Numbered from the stretch's first letter, positions 8,236 through 16,093 are shown. The stretch: DNA of 32,227 nucleotides from a bacterium (GCA_024228555.1 JAAETI010000335.1:1-32227), one strand, 5' to 3'. Numbers and translations: made by a program. The notes: generated from the letters alone by a model not told the origin.

Positions 8236-9009
8236 CTAGCCCGCACCAAGGCCGGGCGCCGCGGCCGCTCCCGTCACTCCCCCGTCGACCGGAAGAACCA
8301 CGCCGGTGATCCACGAGGCCGCATCGGAGGCAAGGAACAGGACGGCGTTGGCGATGTCGACTGGTTCACCGATGCGTTGCAGCGGGTGAGCGTTTGCGGT
8401 GTGCTCCTCAATCCCTTCCCACAGTGCGGCAGCCATTCGGGTGCGCACCACAGAAGGGGCAACCGCGTTGACCCGAACCCGTGGGGCCATCTCGTTGGCA
8501 AGGTGGCGAGTCAGGTGGATAACTGCGGCCTTTGAGATGTTGTAGGCACCAATGATTGGGCCTACCTGCATCCCCCCGACCGAAGCGATATTGACGATGG
8601 TCCCGCCGCGCTCCGCCAAGGACTGGCTCCATGCGGCTCTCGACCACAACAGCGGCCCGAGCTGGTTGACCTCCCACGTCTTGCCGACTGCACCCAAATC
8701 GACATCGGCAAGGTTGCCCGCAGCCGGATTGGTGCCGGCATTGTTGACAAGAACATCTAACGAGCCGAATCGGTCGATGGTTTCCGTAACCGCCCTCTGG
8801 GCGTCGGCCTCGCTGTCGGCTCGGGCCACCAGTGGGAGAACTCGGTCGTCGTTGAGACGCTCGGCAGCTCCGGTGATGTTGTCCGGTTTGCGACTGGTGA
8901 TCGTCACGCCTTTGGCACCCGATGCCAGTAGTTCGGCAGCGATGGCCTCGCCGATCCCTCGACTCGCCCCAGTGACGAGAGCGACCTTGTCGTCAACCCG
9001 AATATCCAT
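8236..9009 (-). CDS. Short-chain dehydrogenase/reductase (SDR)
   Basis: This is a 257-residue classical SDR. The NAD(P)-binding motif TGASRGIG is at 13-20, NNAG closes the fourth strand at about 90, and the catalytic Ser (NIASVGG) and YxxxK (YNISK) are present. The C-terminus has the usual GxVLPVDGG motif. SDRs oxidise or reduce alcohol/keto groups, and the substrate is not predictable here. A GGGAGGG Shine-Dalgarno precedes ATG 9009. The flavin reductase gene ends 47 bp upstream on the same strand, so the two probably form an operon. The C-terminal tail rich in Gly/Ala (GAAAAPGLGAG) is unremarkable. Confidence 0.93.
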   Translation of the reverse strand: MDIRVDDKVALVTGASRGIGEAIAAELLASGAKGVTITSRKPDNITGAAERLNDDRVLPLVARADSEADAQRAVTETIDRFGSLDVLVNNAGTNPAAGNLADVDLGAVGKTWEVNQLGPLLWSRAAWSQSLAERGGTIVNIASVGGMQVGPIIGAYNISKAAVIHLTRHLANEMAPRVRVNAVAPSVVRTRMAAALWEGIEEHTANAHPLQRIGEPVDIANAVLFLASDAASWITGVVLPVDGGVTGAAAAPGLGAG

Positions 9010-9056
9010 GAGTCCCTCCCCAGTGTTGGCTGCGGCCGATCGTAGGCGGCGTCGAC

Positions 9057-9590
9057 CTAGCCCTGCTTTGTGTGGCCCTTGCGCAACACCCCACCGTATT
9101 TCATTCGGGTGTCGCTCATGGCGGCGACCGGCGTGCCTTCACGCCCATCGTGAAAACCAGCATCAACGACCTCACCTATGAACAGAGCATGGCTGCCTAG
9201 CTCAACCGTGTTGACGACGCGACACTCGATGAAGGCGACGGCTTCAGCGAACACCGGGGTGCCGGTTACTCCGATCCGGATCGGTCTCGAGTTGAGCGTG
9301 TCCCCTTCGCGTACGGCGGGCTTGGAGAACTTGACGAAGACCCGGGTGTCGGCCTGGTCCCACAGATTCACCGAGAAAGCCCCACCCTCGCGTATTAGGC
9401 GATTGGTGACGGCGTGTGCATCGACTGAGATGGCGATGAGCACCGGGGCCATCGAGACCTGGCTCACCCAGCTCTGGGTCATCCCGTTCCACTCGTCGCC
9501 GGATCGTGACCCAATCAGACACAGGGCGTTTGGGATGCTCCACATCACTTTGTTGATCGTCTCGATATCCACCGTGGCTTCGTCTGTCAT
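9057..9590 (-). CDS. Flavin reductase-like / FMN-binding split-barrel protein
   Basis: This is a 177-residue protein of the flavin reductase domain type. It has the typical N-terminal segment LCLIGSRSGDEWNGMTQSWV, the central PVLIAISVDAHAVTNRLI, then FSVNLWDQ. Such enzymes use NAD(P)H to reduce FMN/FAD, often for a partner monooxygenase, although some bind flavin in other roles. ATG 9590 was chosen over an upstream in-frame start because AAGGGAG lies at the right distance before it and the upstream 28 residues are Arg/Cys-rich and unlike the family. It precedes the SDR gene on the same strand. No monooxygenase is in view. Confidence 0.85.
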   Translation of the reverse strand: MTDEATVDIETINKVMWSIPNALCLIGSRSGDEWNGMTQSWVSQVSMAPVLIAISVDAHAVTNRLIREGGAFSVNLWDQADTRVFVKFSKPAVREGDTLNSRPIRIGVTGTPVFAEAVAFIECRVVNTVELGSHALFIGEVVDAGFHDGREGTPVAAMSDTRMKYGGVLRKGHTKQG

Positions 9591-9699
9591 GACAGCTCCC
9601 TTCCCGTGTTCTGAGCGTAACCGACGCCCACACCTCCGGCAACGGCGGGGCGGTATCGACCGTGGGTCATGCAACCGGATTCACATCACTAGGAACCCC

Positions 9700-9712
9700 T
9701 ATTATTCCTGTC
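9700..9712 (+). promoter_or_regulatory. Leaderless-type promoter of the UspA-like gene
   Basis: TATTAT (9700-9705), a good -10, ends 7 nt before ATG 9713. A weak -35 candidate, TTCACA (9680-9685), has a short 14-nt spacer. No Shine-Dalgarno lies between, so transcription probably starts at or next to the A of ATG. Confidence 0.5.
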
Positions 9713-10222
9713 ATGCATGTGCTCATAGCCACCACAGGCGTTCTCAGTCCGGAGCCTGCGGTCGACTTCACCCGTCACCTCATCGGTGATGATGGCAAGG
9801 TCACTGTAACCACGGTTATCGAAGTACCGCGGGGCTTCCTGGACACGTTGCGTTCCGAGGGTTGGCACCCGTTGACCGAGGAATACGACCTTGATGACAG
9901 CGATGACGCCATCATGCGGCGCTACGTCGAGGAACGTGGCAAGCGGCTCACGGAGCCGGTGTGTGCCGCCCTCAAATCGGCGGGATTCGAGTCGGCCACC
10001 GTGTTCCGCGAAGGAGCCGATCCGGCGCGAGCGATTTCGCAATTGGCTGAGGAACTGAAGGCCGATGTCGTGTTACTCGGTGCCACCCGACAGATCTTCG
10101 ACCAGTCAGCGTGGGAGAGTGTCTCGGCCCGGGTCATGATTGAGTCCGGCCGCCCGGTGCTCGTACTACCACCGCCAACGCAGGATGCTTTCGAACCCGA
10201 TTCGCAGGAACCCGAGGCTTAG
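9713..10222 (+). CDS. Universal stress protein (UspA-like)
   Basis: This is a 169-residue single-domain protein. It starts MHVLIATTG, the first strand of the Usp fold. The second half, GADPARAISQLAEELKADVV followed by LLGATR and then SVSARVMIESGRPVLVLPPP, contains the helix-strand-loop region that in ATP-binding Usp proteins carries G-2x-G-9x-G-S/T. Here that loop reads GATRQIFDQSAWESVSARV and lacks the standard glycines, so ATP binding is doubtful. The start at ATG 9713 rather than an upstream in-frame codon is supported by TATTAT seven bases before it. The acidic tail is variable. Its stop overlaps the stop of the convergent Nudix gene by 4 bp. Confidence 0.8.
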   Translation: MHVLIATTGVLSPEPAVDFTRHLIGDDGKVTVTTVIEVPRGFLDTLRSEGWHPLTEEYDLDDSDDAIMRRYVEERGKRLTEPVCAALKSAGFESATVFREGADPARAISQLAEELKADVVLLGATRQIFDQSAWESVSARVMIESGRPVLVLPPPTQDAFEPDSQEPEA

Positions 10223-10755
10223 CCCCCGAAGTACACAGTCAGCATTGCTCGGGTCTGATCGACGAACTGATCCGGATCGTGTGCGAGCAGCTTGCGCACA
10301 TCGTCAAGCGGCCACCACTGCGGGTCTGCGGTCTCCCCAGGCTGGGCTCGAGGTCGGCCCTCGCCGGTACATTCGAAGACCACGTGTAGCGAGGGATAGA
10401 CGCCGTCGAGACCGTTGACGACGGCGACAGGATGCACTGCGGCGCAGGCCCGGTTCTCGCTGATCTCGATACGGCTCACCCCGGCAGGGGGTTCGACGAG
10501 CTCGATGCCGGTCTCTTCTCTGACTTCACGGGCCACCGCGTCCTCGGGAGCCTCACCTGCGCCCCACCGTCCGCCGGGAATCTCCAACTTGCCGCGCACC
10601 GGCTCACCAATCTTGTCGCGGCGTTGCAACAGCATCGTGGTCCTATCGCTCGATAGCACGATGGCAGCAACGTTGGGAACGACCAACGCTTCGCCTCCCA
10701 TTTCCGGCACGGGCACATCGACCCACTGCTCGTTTACCCAAACGGAGTAGGTCAT
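10219..10755 (-). CDS. Nudix hydrolase
   Basis: This 178-residue protein has a complete Nudix box at 62-84: G62, five residues, E68, seven residues, then REVREETGI. The glutamates coordinate the Mg2+ used to hydrolyse nucleoside diphosphates linked to another group. The exact substrate (oxidised dNTP, ADP-ribose, sugar nucleotide) is not evident. The segment NVAAIVLSSDRTTMLLQRRD (28-47) is the usual entry strand. Its ATG overlaps the TGA of the upstream lipoprotein gene (ATGA, 10752-10755), so translation is probably coupled. Confidence 0.92.
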   Translation of the reverse strand: MTYSVWVNEQWVDVPVPEMGGEALVVPNVAAIVLSSDRTTMLLQRRDKIGEPVRGKLEIPGGRWGAGEAPEDAVAREVREETGIELVEPPAGVSRIEISENRACAAVHPVAVVNGLDGVYPSLHVVFECTGEGRPRAQPGETADPQWWPLDDVRKLLAHDPDQFVDQTRAMLTVYFGG

Positions 10756-11249
10756 GGGTGCGGGACCTTTATCAGGAATACGTCACCGCAGAACCCCAGG
10801 ACCAGATCACGGGCGGCAATCGTCACCTCGTCAACATCGCCGGGTATCTGGACGCCGTTGAGACGGCGCGTAAAGGGCTGTTCGTTCTCGTGGGGATGGG
10901 CCAGGATCCGCTCGCCGAGGACCTCGCCCTCTGGGCCCCACACCTGCCAAGCATCCGCGTACTTCTCCCATCCGGTGTCGGTGGACGCCACGGTTGCCGC
11001 AATCGTGAACCCATCGCTGCCGGACTCGATTGACACATCAACGACGTGGGCGCACTCGGCTCCAAGTTGTGCTGTCGCGGTGGTCGCCGGGGTCTCCAAC
11101 GTCGTCGTTTCCGGACTTGCGGCCGTCGTAGTGGTCACGGCTACGGCAGCGGTCGTGTCTGCATCTGCGGCTGTTGTCGTAGGTTCGTCTTCTGCGGTGC
11201 CACAACCTGCAACCACCAACACCATGATGGCAAGGGTCACTCTCAACAT
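10752..11249 (-). CDS. Thr/Ala-rich lipoprotein
   Basis: This 165-residue protein begins with a short signal peptide (MLRVTLAIMVLVVAGC) ending in a lipobox, VAGC, with Cys16 as the lipidated residue. A Thr/Ala/Glu-rich spacer follows (about 17-60), a wall-spanning linker type frequent in actinobacterial lipoproteins. A folded C-terminal domain (about 62-165) with two Cys (AECAHV, GFCGDV) could form a disulfide. It is probably anchored outside the membrane, and no function is recognised. ATG 11249 was chosen because it gives a proper signal peptide and TAGCGT ends 7 nt upstream. That hexamer begins with the TAG stop of the ABC gene, so the gene could instead be read from the ABC transcript. 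Confidence 0.8.
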   Translation of the reverse strand: MLRVTLAIMVLVVAGCGTAEDEPTTTAADADTTAAVAVTTTTAASPETTTLETPATTATAQLGAECAHVVDVSIESGSDGFTIAATVASTDTGWEKYADAWQVWGPEGEVLGERILAHPHENEQPFTRRLNGVQIPGDVDEVTIAARDLVLGFCGDVFLIKVPHP

Positions 11250-11259
11250 GGCACCGACG

Positions 11260-13182
11260 CTACCTGCTCTGCGGACTATTCCCGACGGTGGCGGTACCTT
11301 CACCCGCAAATTGGGTGCGGTACAACGATGCGTAGAGTCCGTCAGCGGACAGCAACTCGTCGTGACTTCCCGACTCGACTAGCTTGCCACCGTCCATCAC
11401 CAGGATCCGGTCGGCCGCCAAGATCGTCGAAAGACGATGGGCGATCACCAGCGAGGTGCGCCCCTCCATCACTCGCTCCAAGGCTTCCTGGATGAGGGCC
11501 TCGGCATGAGCGTCAAGGTGCGATGTTGCCTCGTCGAGAATGAGAATCCGGGGGTCCTTGAGAATCACTCTGGCAATCGCAATTCGCTGCTTCTCGCCAC
11601 CCGAGAGTCGATAGCCCCGCTCCCCGACCACCGTCTCATAGCCGTCGGGCAGCCCATCGATGAGTTCGTCGATGTTGGCGGTTGCAGCAGCAATCCGCAG
11701 CTCCTCGTCGGTGGCGTTCTGGTTGGCGTAGCGAAGGTTGGCGGCGATCGTGTCGTGGAACAGGTAGGTCTCTTGCGTGACAACGCCGATCGACTTGGCA
11801 AGGGCCTCGAGGCGGACTTCACGGATGTCGTGCCCGTCGATGCGCACCGCACCACGATCGGCGTCGTAGATACGTGGAACGAGGTACGTGGATGTTGTCT
11901 TACCGGCACCACTAGGTCCCACCAGTGCAACCAGCTCGCCTGGGTTGACTGAGAATGAGACACCTTCTAGCGCCCATGTGTGGGGTTCCACGGTGGCGGC
12001 GCCGTCGTCTCCCTCGGTGACCCCGCCCCAGCCGTAGCGACGGATCGCCTGCAGGCCGAGATGGCCCGCATATGAGAACCACACCTCATCAAACTCGACG
12101 TTGCCGTCGACAGATTCGAGGTCGATCGCCTGTTCCGACTCGACAATGTCGTGTTCCATGTCAAGCACCTCGAACACCCGCTCAAACGAAACCAATGACG
12201 TTGCAAACTCGACCCGGGCGTTGGTGAGTCCTGACAGCGGGCCGTAGAGGTTGTTCAGATAGAACGACAGGGAAACGATCACCCCGACCGTGATGTCGTC
12301 GTTGATGACGAGGTTCGCACCGATCCAAAACACGATCGCGGTACCGAGTGCGCTCATTACGCCGAGTGCCATGAAGAACCACCGGCCGATCGTCGCTTGG
12401 CGGACACCGAGATCTCGAACCTCGGCCGCCCGGTCCTGGAAACGCTGATCCTCGTAGGTGGTGCGCCCAAATAGCTTGACCAGCAGGGCCCCCGAGACAC
12501 CCAGGGTCTCTTGCATGAGGGCATTCATCTCAGCGTTCTGCTCGAGTTGCTGGCGCCGTACGACACGCAGCATGCGACCGACGCGTCGCGACACGACGAC
12601 AAAGACAGGCAGGATGATGAGCGCCAGCAAGGTGAGTCGCCATTCGAGCAGCGCCATCACGATGAGGGTCGCTGTGACCGACACGAGGTTTGCGGCCAGG
12701 GTGACGAATGTCCCGGTAACAGCCTGCTGAGCCCCGACGACGTCGTTGTTGAGGCGACTCATTAGCTCGCCGGTTCGGGTTGCAGTGAAGAACCCGAGCG
12801 ACATGCGCTGCAGATGGCCGAACAGCTGACGACGCAGATCGAAGATGATCCCCTCACCGATCGTCGCCGAAGCCCAGCGTTGTAGCACTCCGAATCCACC
12901 ATTGAGCAGCGGCACAAGGACCATACCGATACCCAAGGCCGTGACCCGTCCGAGGTCCTTGTTGGGGATGGCGTTGTCGATTAGGTCGCCGATCAGCAGC
13001 GGCGGCAGCAACGACAGCAGCGAGATGATGAAGATCGTCACAAGGACGATGGCCATCTCTTTCTTGTACGCAAGCCCGTAGGTAAGGACTCTGCGCAACA
13101 GGGTTCGATTCAGCTGAGGGCGGTCCTGATCTTCGTCGTAGCGAACATAGGACCACCAGCCACCACCGTGAATGATGTGCAC
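11260..13182 (-). CDS. ABC exporter (fused TMD-NBD half-transporter)
   Basis: This 640-residue protein has six predicted membrane segments between about 40 and 340, then a nucleotide-binding domain. The NBD has Walker A GPSGAGKTT, Q-loop VTQETYLF, signature LSGGEKQ, Walker B ILILDEATSHLD and H-loop IAHRLS. All catalytic residues are present, so it should work as a homodimer of the lipid/drug exporter type. An insert of about 25 residues (IRRYGWGGVTEGDDGAATVE) lies early in the NBD. The GTG at 13182 overlaps the purine-rich GAAAGG that would serve as Shine-Dalgarno. That sequence is better spaced for the following ATC or ATT codons (13176, 13173), so the true start may be a rare codon. The lipoprotein gene starts 10 bp downstream. 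Confidence 0.93.
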   Translation of the reverse strand: MHIIHGGGWWSYVRYDEDQDRPQLNRTLLRRVLTYGLAYKKEMAIVLVTIFIISLLSLLPPLLIGDLIDNAIPNKDLGRVTALGIGMVLVPLLNGGFGVLQRWASATIGEGIIFDLRRQLFGHLQRMSLGFFTATRTGELMSRLNNDVVGAQQAVTGTFVTLAANLVSVTATLIVMALLEWRLTLLALIILPVFVVVSRRVGRMLRVVRRQQLEQNAEMNALMQETLGVSGALLVKLFGRTTYEDQRFQDRAAEVRDLGVRQATIGRWFFMALGVMSALGTAIVFWIGANLVINDDITVGVIVSLSFYLNNLYGPLSGLTNARVEFATSLVSFERVFEVLDMEHDIVESEQAIDLESVDGNVEFDEVWFSYAGHLGLQAIRRYGWGGVTEGDDGAATVEPHTWALEGVSFSVNPGELVALVGPSGAGKTTSTYLVPRIYDADRGAVRIDGHDIREVRLEALAKSIGVVTQETYLFHDTIAANLRYANQNATDEELRIAAATANIDELIDGLPDGYETVVGERGYRLSGGEKQRIAIARVILKDPRILILDEATSHLDAHAEALIQEALERVMEGRTSLVIAHRLSTILAADRILVMDGGKLVESGSHDELLSADGLYASLYRTQFAGEGTATVGNSPQSR

Positions 13183-13760
13183 CTTTCGTTTGCCGGGCAG
13201 AAGCTATTGCCCGACTGAGTCAGTAGGCGCCCACCTTAGAAGGGGCTTCCGGCACCGGTTAACGCGCGGGCACGGTGCGCCCGGTCTGACCGTTCCCGCA
13301 CGCCGCGTCCTCTGGTTCTTGCGTAGATCCGGCACCCATATGCCCACCCTTCTGTACGCAAGTTCGGGATTGGAGCGACCGCCCGGTAATGACACGTACC
13401 TGCTCGGGCAATGGCCGCACGACGCAAGGACTCGCAGAGGCCTTCTCGAGACTGGTGGAATCTGACCTTGACCCATCAATAACCGAACGAGCCGATTTCG
13501 GCCATTGTCGGAACCTGCACATTGATTGCCCGCTTCCGGCTCCTGCCTGGCTGTCATCGCAAGGCAGGCATGGGGATTTGCGTCGTCTGCTGCACGAGCG
13601 GGTCTGGAGCCCTACCGCGAGAAGGTGCTGTGCGCAGTCCCCGCTCGCAACCGTGGCAAGGGAGCCTGACGGGGGAAGTCCAACCCGAGCGCCTCAGCGC
13701 CGCTGCCGCCATCTTCCCGTCATATCCTTCCAGATAGGGGTCGTTGGCTAGTCGCCCTTG
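13183..13760. other. Gene-poor spacer of 578 bp
   Basis: I see no convincing gene here. The open frames on both strands are Arg/Pro/Ser-rich and unlike neighbouring proteins. The stretch contains the GTTCTTGCGTA inverted repeat (13315-13362). On the minus strand, TAGCTT (about 13200-13206) could be the -10 of the ABC exporter gene. No tRNA or known structured RNA was recognised. The remainder may be decayed coding sequence. Confidence 0.5.
13315..13362. repeat. Dispersed inverted repeat, copy 1 (GTTCTTGCGTA type)
   Basis: GTTCTTGCGTA (13315-13325) is followed 29 nt later by TACGCAAG (13355-13362), giving 8-bp perfect arms. The same 11-mer opens an inverted repeat at 18408, and a related GTTCTTACG begins the repeats at 1543-1593. 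This suggests a family of intergenic palindromes in this genome. Confidence 0.55.
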
Positions 13761-14180
13761 CTACTGGAACCAGATAGCGAGGTCTGCATCGGCAGCGGCG
13801 TTTGCCAGGGCGATGAGACGGTCGAGTAGCGGTGTCCCGTCGACATCGATAAAGCAATCGGCAAGGCTGATCGGTGCACGGCTGTACTCGACCATGAGCT
13901 GCTGCACAGTGTCTGGCAGGGGTTGCGGCGGCAACCGTTCCATCTTCTCGCTGATGGTGGCCAGTTCCGTGACCAGGACAGTGCACTCCGTCGGAGTCCA
14001 GACCCCATCGCTATCGACATGGTTCATCAGAGTTGGGAACCTCGATCCCCAATCCCGGCCTTCGAGACGCTGCCAGATGACCTCGCGGAAGTCGCCGAAG
14101 TACGTGTAACTCCCAACCTCGACGCCATCAAGCTCGTTGTCATGATGACCATCCTCGAAAATGCAGAGATAGAGCCCCAT
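13761..14180 (-). CDS. Imm70-like immunity protein
   Basis: This is a 139-residue cytosolic protein. From memory of the family, the opening MGLYLCIFEDG with ELDGVEVGSYTYFGDFRE, the central GSRFPTLMNHVDSDGVWTP and the ending SFIDVDGEPLLERL-type block (here CFIDVDGTPLLDRLI) followed by a terminal IWFQ closely resemble Imm70 immunity proteins of bacterial polymorphic toxin systems. These neutralise toxins of rival or sister cells. An ATG eight codons upstream is possible. ATG 14180 is preferred because the family begins at MGLYLC and it lies one base after the TGA of the upstream gene (TGAGATG), which suggests translational coupling. No toxin gene is in the window, so this may be an orphan immunity gene. 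Confidence 0.7.
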   Translation of the reverse strand: MGLYLCIFEDGHHDNELDGVEVGSYTYFGDFREVIWQRLEGRDWGSRFPTLMNHVDSDGVWTPTECTVLVTELATISEKMERLPPQPLPDTVQQLMVEYSRAPISLADCFIDVDGTPLLDRLIALANAAADADLAIWFQ

Positions 14181-14181
14181 C

Positions 14182-14433
14182 TCAACGAGTCTCAACTCGA
14201 ACATGCCGACGATTAGCCCGAACGAACTTCTTCAGGTCCCGCGAAACGCGACAGTCATTACGGATCGCAAGCACGAGGTTCGACCCCTGCTCGGTTGCCA
14301 TGAACGTCAGTAGCCGGATCTGGTACGTCAATCGGAGCTTCGAGCAGGATTTGATCAGATAGACCGCATCCTCGGAGGCAGCATCCGGTCGGCTGCCACG
14401 AGGGACACGATCCTCTGTGTAGCGCAGTTCCAT
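14182..14433 (-). CDS. Small hypothetical protein upstream of the Imm70-like gene
   Basis: This is an 83-residue basic protein that I do not recognise. The N-terminal 25 residues are polar. The core YLIKSCSKLRLTYQIRLLTF, with NLVLAIRNDCRVSRDLKKFV after it, reads as a helix followed by a strand and looks like a conserved small domain. ATG 14433 was chosen because TACTGT ends 7 nt before it, the same arrangement as in other probably leaderless genes here. Its TGA is followed one base later by the ATG of the Imm70-like gene, so the two almost certainly form one operon. It might be an accessory to the immunity gene or an unrelated partner. Confidence 0.6.
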   Translation of the reverse strand: MELRYTEDRVPRGSRPDAASEDAVYLIKSCSKLRLTYQIRLLTFMATEQGSNLVLAIRNDCRVSRDLKKFVRANRRHVRVETR

Positions 14434-14440
14434 CGACAGA

Positions 14441-14446
14441 ACAGTA
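14441..14446 (-). promoter_or_regulatory. Leaderless-type -10 of the 83-aa / Imm70-like operon
   Basis: On the minus strand TACTGT ends 7 nt before ATG 14433, and no Shine-Dalgarno is present. This supports the shorter start. No convincing -35 was found. Confidence 0.4.
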
Positions 14447-14470
14447 GCTCGCGCTGCAAGCGCCACCCCC

Positions 14471-14495
14471 TTGGCTTCGTCCCGCGGGAAGCCAA
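14471..14495. terminator. Hairpin between lipoprotein gene and 83-aa gene
   Basis: TTGGCTTC (14471-14478) and GAAGCCAA (14488-14495) are perfect 8-bp arms with a 9-nt GC-rich loop. It lies 35 bp past the stop of the leftward lipoprotein gene. There is no T-run, so factor-independent termination is uncertain. Confidence 0.4.
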
Positions 14496-14530
14496 TGTTC
14501 CTGAATCAGCGCCGCTGACCTTCCCAACTC

Positions 14531-15223
14531 CTAGGAGTCGGTCGGTTCCGGCTCGGGGAGCAGCAGGCTCAACGGCATCGGCGACTCGGCCATCTGCCAG
14601 CAGTTCTCATCGAGAAGGTCGACCGGGCACAAGATCCGATAGTGGAACGACTCAGCCACCCACGAGAGGCTGAGGCCATTGACTGTCGCCTCAGATGAGA
14701 TCGATCCAATGAGGTCGGAACTTGTCGCCGGGCGTACCCACATGGCTGCAGTGCGGCCTCCGTCTGCCGAATACGGTTCGAGGTGCCACAGCCCGAATTG
14801 TGCGGACGTGTCGGCCCCCAGGGTCCCTGAAGCAGCGTCGTAGACCATCTGGCTGGTGACCCAGCCGACCGAGTCGGGGACCAGCTCGGGGAACTGGATA
14901 CCAGGGAGAGCCGCTGCGATCTCATTGCGGGTTGCCTGAATTACCGAGGTGGCGCCATCCCCACGGTTCCACACGGTCGAGATGACAACGTTGGGAACGC
15001 CAAAGCCTTCTCCTTCGAGACCATCGTTGTACCAAACAAGATCGGAGGCCCGAATCGAACCCAGCGGAGCTTCCGCCCGGATCACTTCGACAGTGGTCGA
15101 AGTCAGACTGGTCTCCCCATGCACTGCGTTGACCGATCGGTCTCCAAGCCCATCAAGCAGCCCATCATCGCCGCAAGCGGTGACGAGCAAGACAACAAAG
15201 ACGAGTAGGGCAATTCGTTTCAC
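14531..15223 (-). CDS. Hypothetical lipoprotein
   Basis: This 230-residue protein starts with a signal peptide (VKRIALLVFVVLLVTAC) ending in a lipobox with Cys17, so it is expected to be anchored to the outer face of the membrane. The mature part has no domain I recognise. It has a mixed alpha/beta look, with Trp-rich patches (LVWYNDG, LWHLEPYS, AMWVRP) and two C-terminal Cys (ILCPVD, ENCWQM) that may pair. The GTG start at 15223 was chosen because it places a Lys-Arg n-region before the hydrophobic stretch and an AGGA lies 5-6 nt upstream. The longer in-frame version adds 51 residues that would spoil the signal peptide. It is divergent from the LplA-like gene. Confidence 0.75.
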   Translation of the reverse strand: MKRIALLVFVVLLVTACGDDGLLDGLGDRSVNAVHGETSLTSTTVEVIRAEAPLGSIRASDLVWYNDGLEGEGFGVPNVVISTVWNRGDGATSVIQATRNEIAAALPGIQFPELVPDSVGWVTSQMVYDAASGTLGADTSAQFGLWHLEPYSADGGRTAAMWVRPATSSDLIGSISSEATVNGLSLSWVAESFHYRILCPVDLLDENCWQMAESPMPLSLLLPEPEPTDS

Positions 15224-15292
15224 TGGGATCCTGGCTGGTGACTCCAGCGGGAAGGATAACCCCACTGGCGACATAGCAATCGTATCTCCGGC

Positions 15293-15298
15293 TACGCT
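15293..15298 (+). promoter_or_regulatory. Leaderless-type -10 of the LplA-like gene
   Basis: TACGCT ends 7 nt before GTG 15306, with no Shine-Dalgarno between. The identical hexamer precedes lhr and the aroQ fusion at nearly the same distance. Confidence 0.45.
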
Positions 15299-15305
15299 GC
15301 CGCCC

Positions 15306-16067
15306 GTGCCGCAGACCCTCCAACTTCTGGGCGGATCCTGGCCAGATGAACCTGGCCTCGACACGGCGCTGAGCAAGTTGATTCTCGATCGCGTTTCGGC
15401 GCTAGAGATGCCGTCAACGATGCGCCTCTACGTACCCGGCCGCGAGGTCGCCTTTGGCAAACGTGATGCGGTGACCCCCCAATACCCGGCGGCTGTTGCG
15501 GCAGCCCGTGCCGCCGGTTTCACACCGGTAGAACGTTTGGCCGGTGGGCGCGCTGCAGTGTTCACCGAACACACCATCGCCTTTTCACTTGCCCTGGCTG
15601 AGCCCGATCCGCAAACGACGATCCACAACAGGTTCCGCGACATGAGCAAGCTCATCGTTGCGGCCCTAGCCAGGCTCGACATTGAATCCGAAGTCGGAGA
15701 GGTTCCCGGCGAGTACTGCCCGGGCGAGTTCAGTGTCAACCACCGGCAACGGATCAAGCTGATGGGAATTGGCCAGCGGCTCACCAAACATGCGGCACAT
15801 GTAGGTGGTGTGATCACGGTCAACCGGACCGACCTTCTCCTGCGTGCCTTGATCCCGGTCTACCGCGCTCTGGAATTGGAATGGCGGCCTGCTACCACCG
15901 GGTCCCTTGGAGATATCGAGCCCACGGTGGGCAACGACTCTGTCCTGGCCGCCCTCAAGAGAGAGCTGGGAATACGCTTCGAGGTGAGTCGGGGACGAGT
16001 GGACGACGCCCTCGCCGAGCAAGCACGATCGTTGGCACATCGCCACCTGCCGGTCGAACTGAGTTAG
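15306..16067 (+). CDS. Lipoate-protein ligase A-like protein (BPL/LplA/LipB fold)
   Basis: This 253-residue protein shows the LplA hallmarks: RLYVPGREVAFGKRD near the N-terminus, the ligand-binding RLAGGRAAVFTEHTIAFSLA (RxxGG...H), and IKLMGIGQRLTKHAAHVGGV with the lysine expected to contact the lipoyl-adenylate. Such proteins attach lipoate or octanoate to carrier lysines of 2-oxoacid dehydrogenases or GcvH, and some act only as transferases. The GTG at 15306 is preferred over in-frame codons much further upstream because homologues begin near this point and TACGCT lies 7 nt before it. The upstream extension would overlap the divergent lipoprotein gene. No carrier protein or lipA is in the window. 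Confidence 0.82.
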   Translation: MPQTLQLLGGSWPDEPGLDTALSKLILDRVSALEMPSTMRLYVPGREVAFGKRDAVTPQYPAAVAAARAAGFTPVERLAGGRAAVFTEHTIAFSLALAEPDPQTTIHNRFRDMSKLIVAALARLDIESEVGEVPGEYCPGEFSVNHRQRIKLMGIGQRLTKHAAHVGGVITVNRTDLLLRALIPVYRALELEWRPATTGSLGDIEPTVGNDSVLAALKRELGIRFEVSRGRVDDALAEQARSLAHRHLPVELS

Positions 16068-16093
16068 TCCGCTTCGGAAGCTCAGATTTCTGG

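Noticed and set aside
13600-13740. Possible structured RNA (GGGGGAAGTCC resembles part of RNase P RNA)
   Set aside because: Only a few bases agree. The conserved RNase P core elements and pairing partners were not found nearby.
13389-13751. 120-codon open frame on the plus strand in the gene-poor spacer
   Set aside because: The product is rich in Arg, Ser, Cys and Pro, with no Shine-Dalgarno, no leaderless -10 and no recognisable motif.
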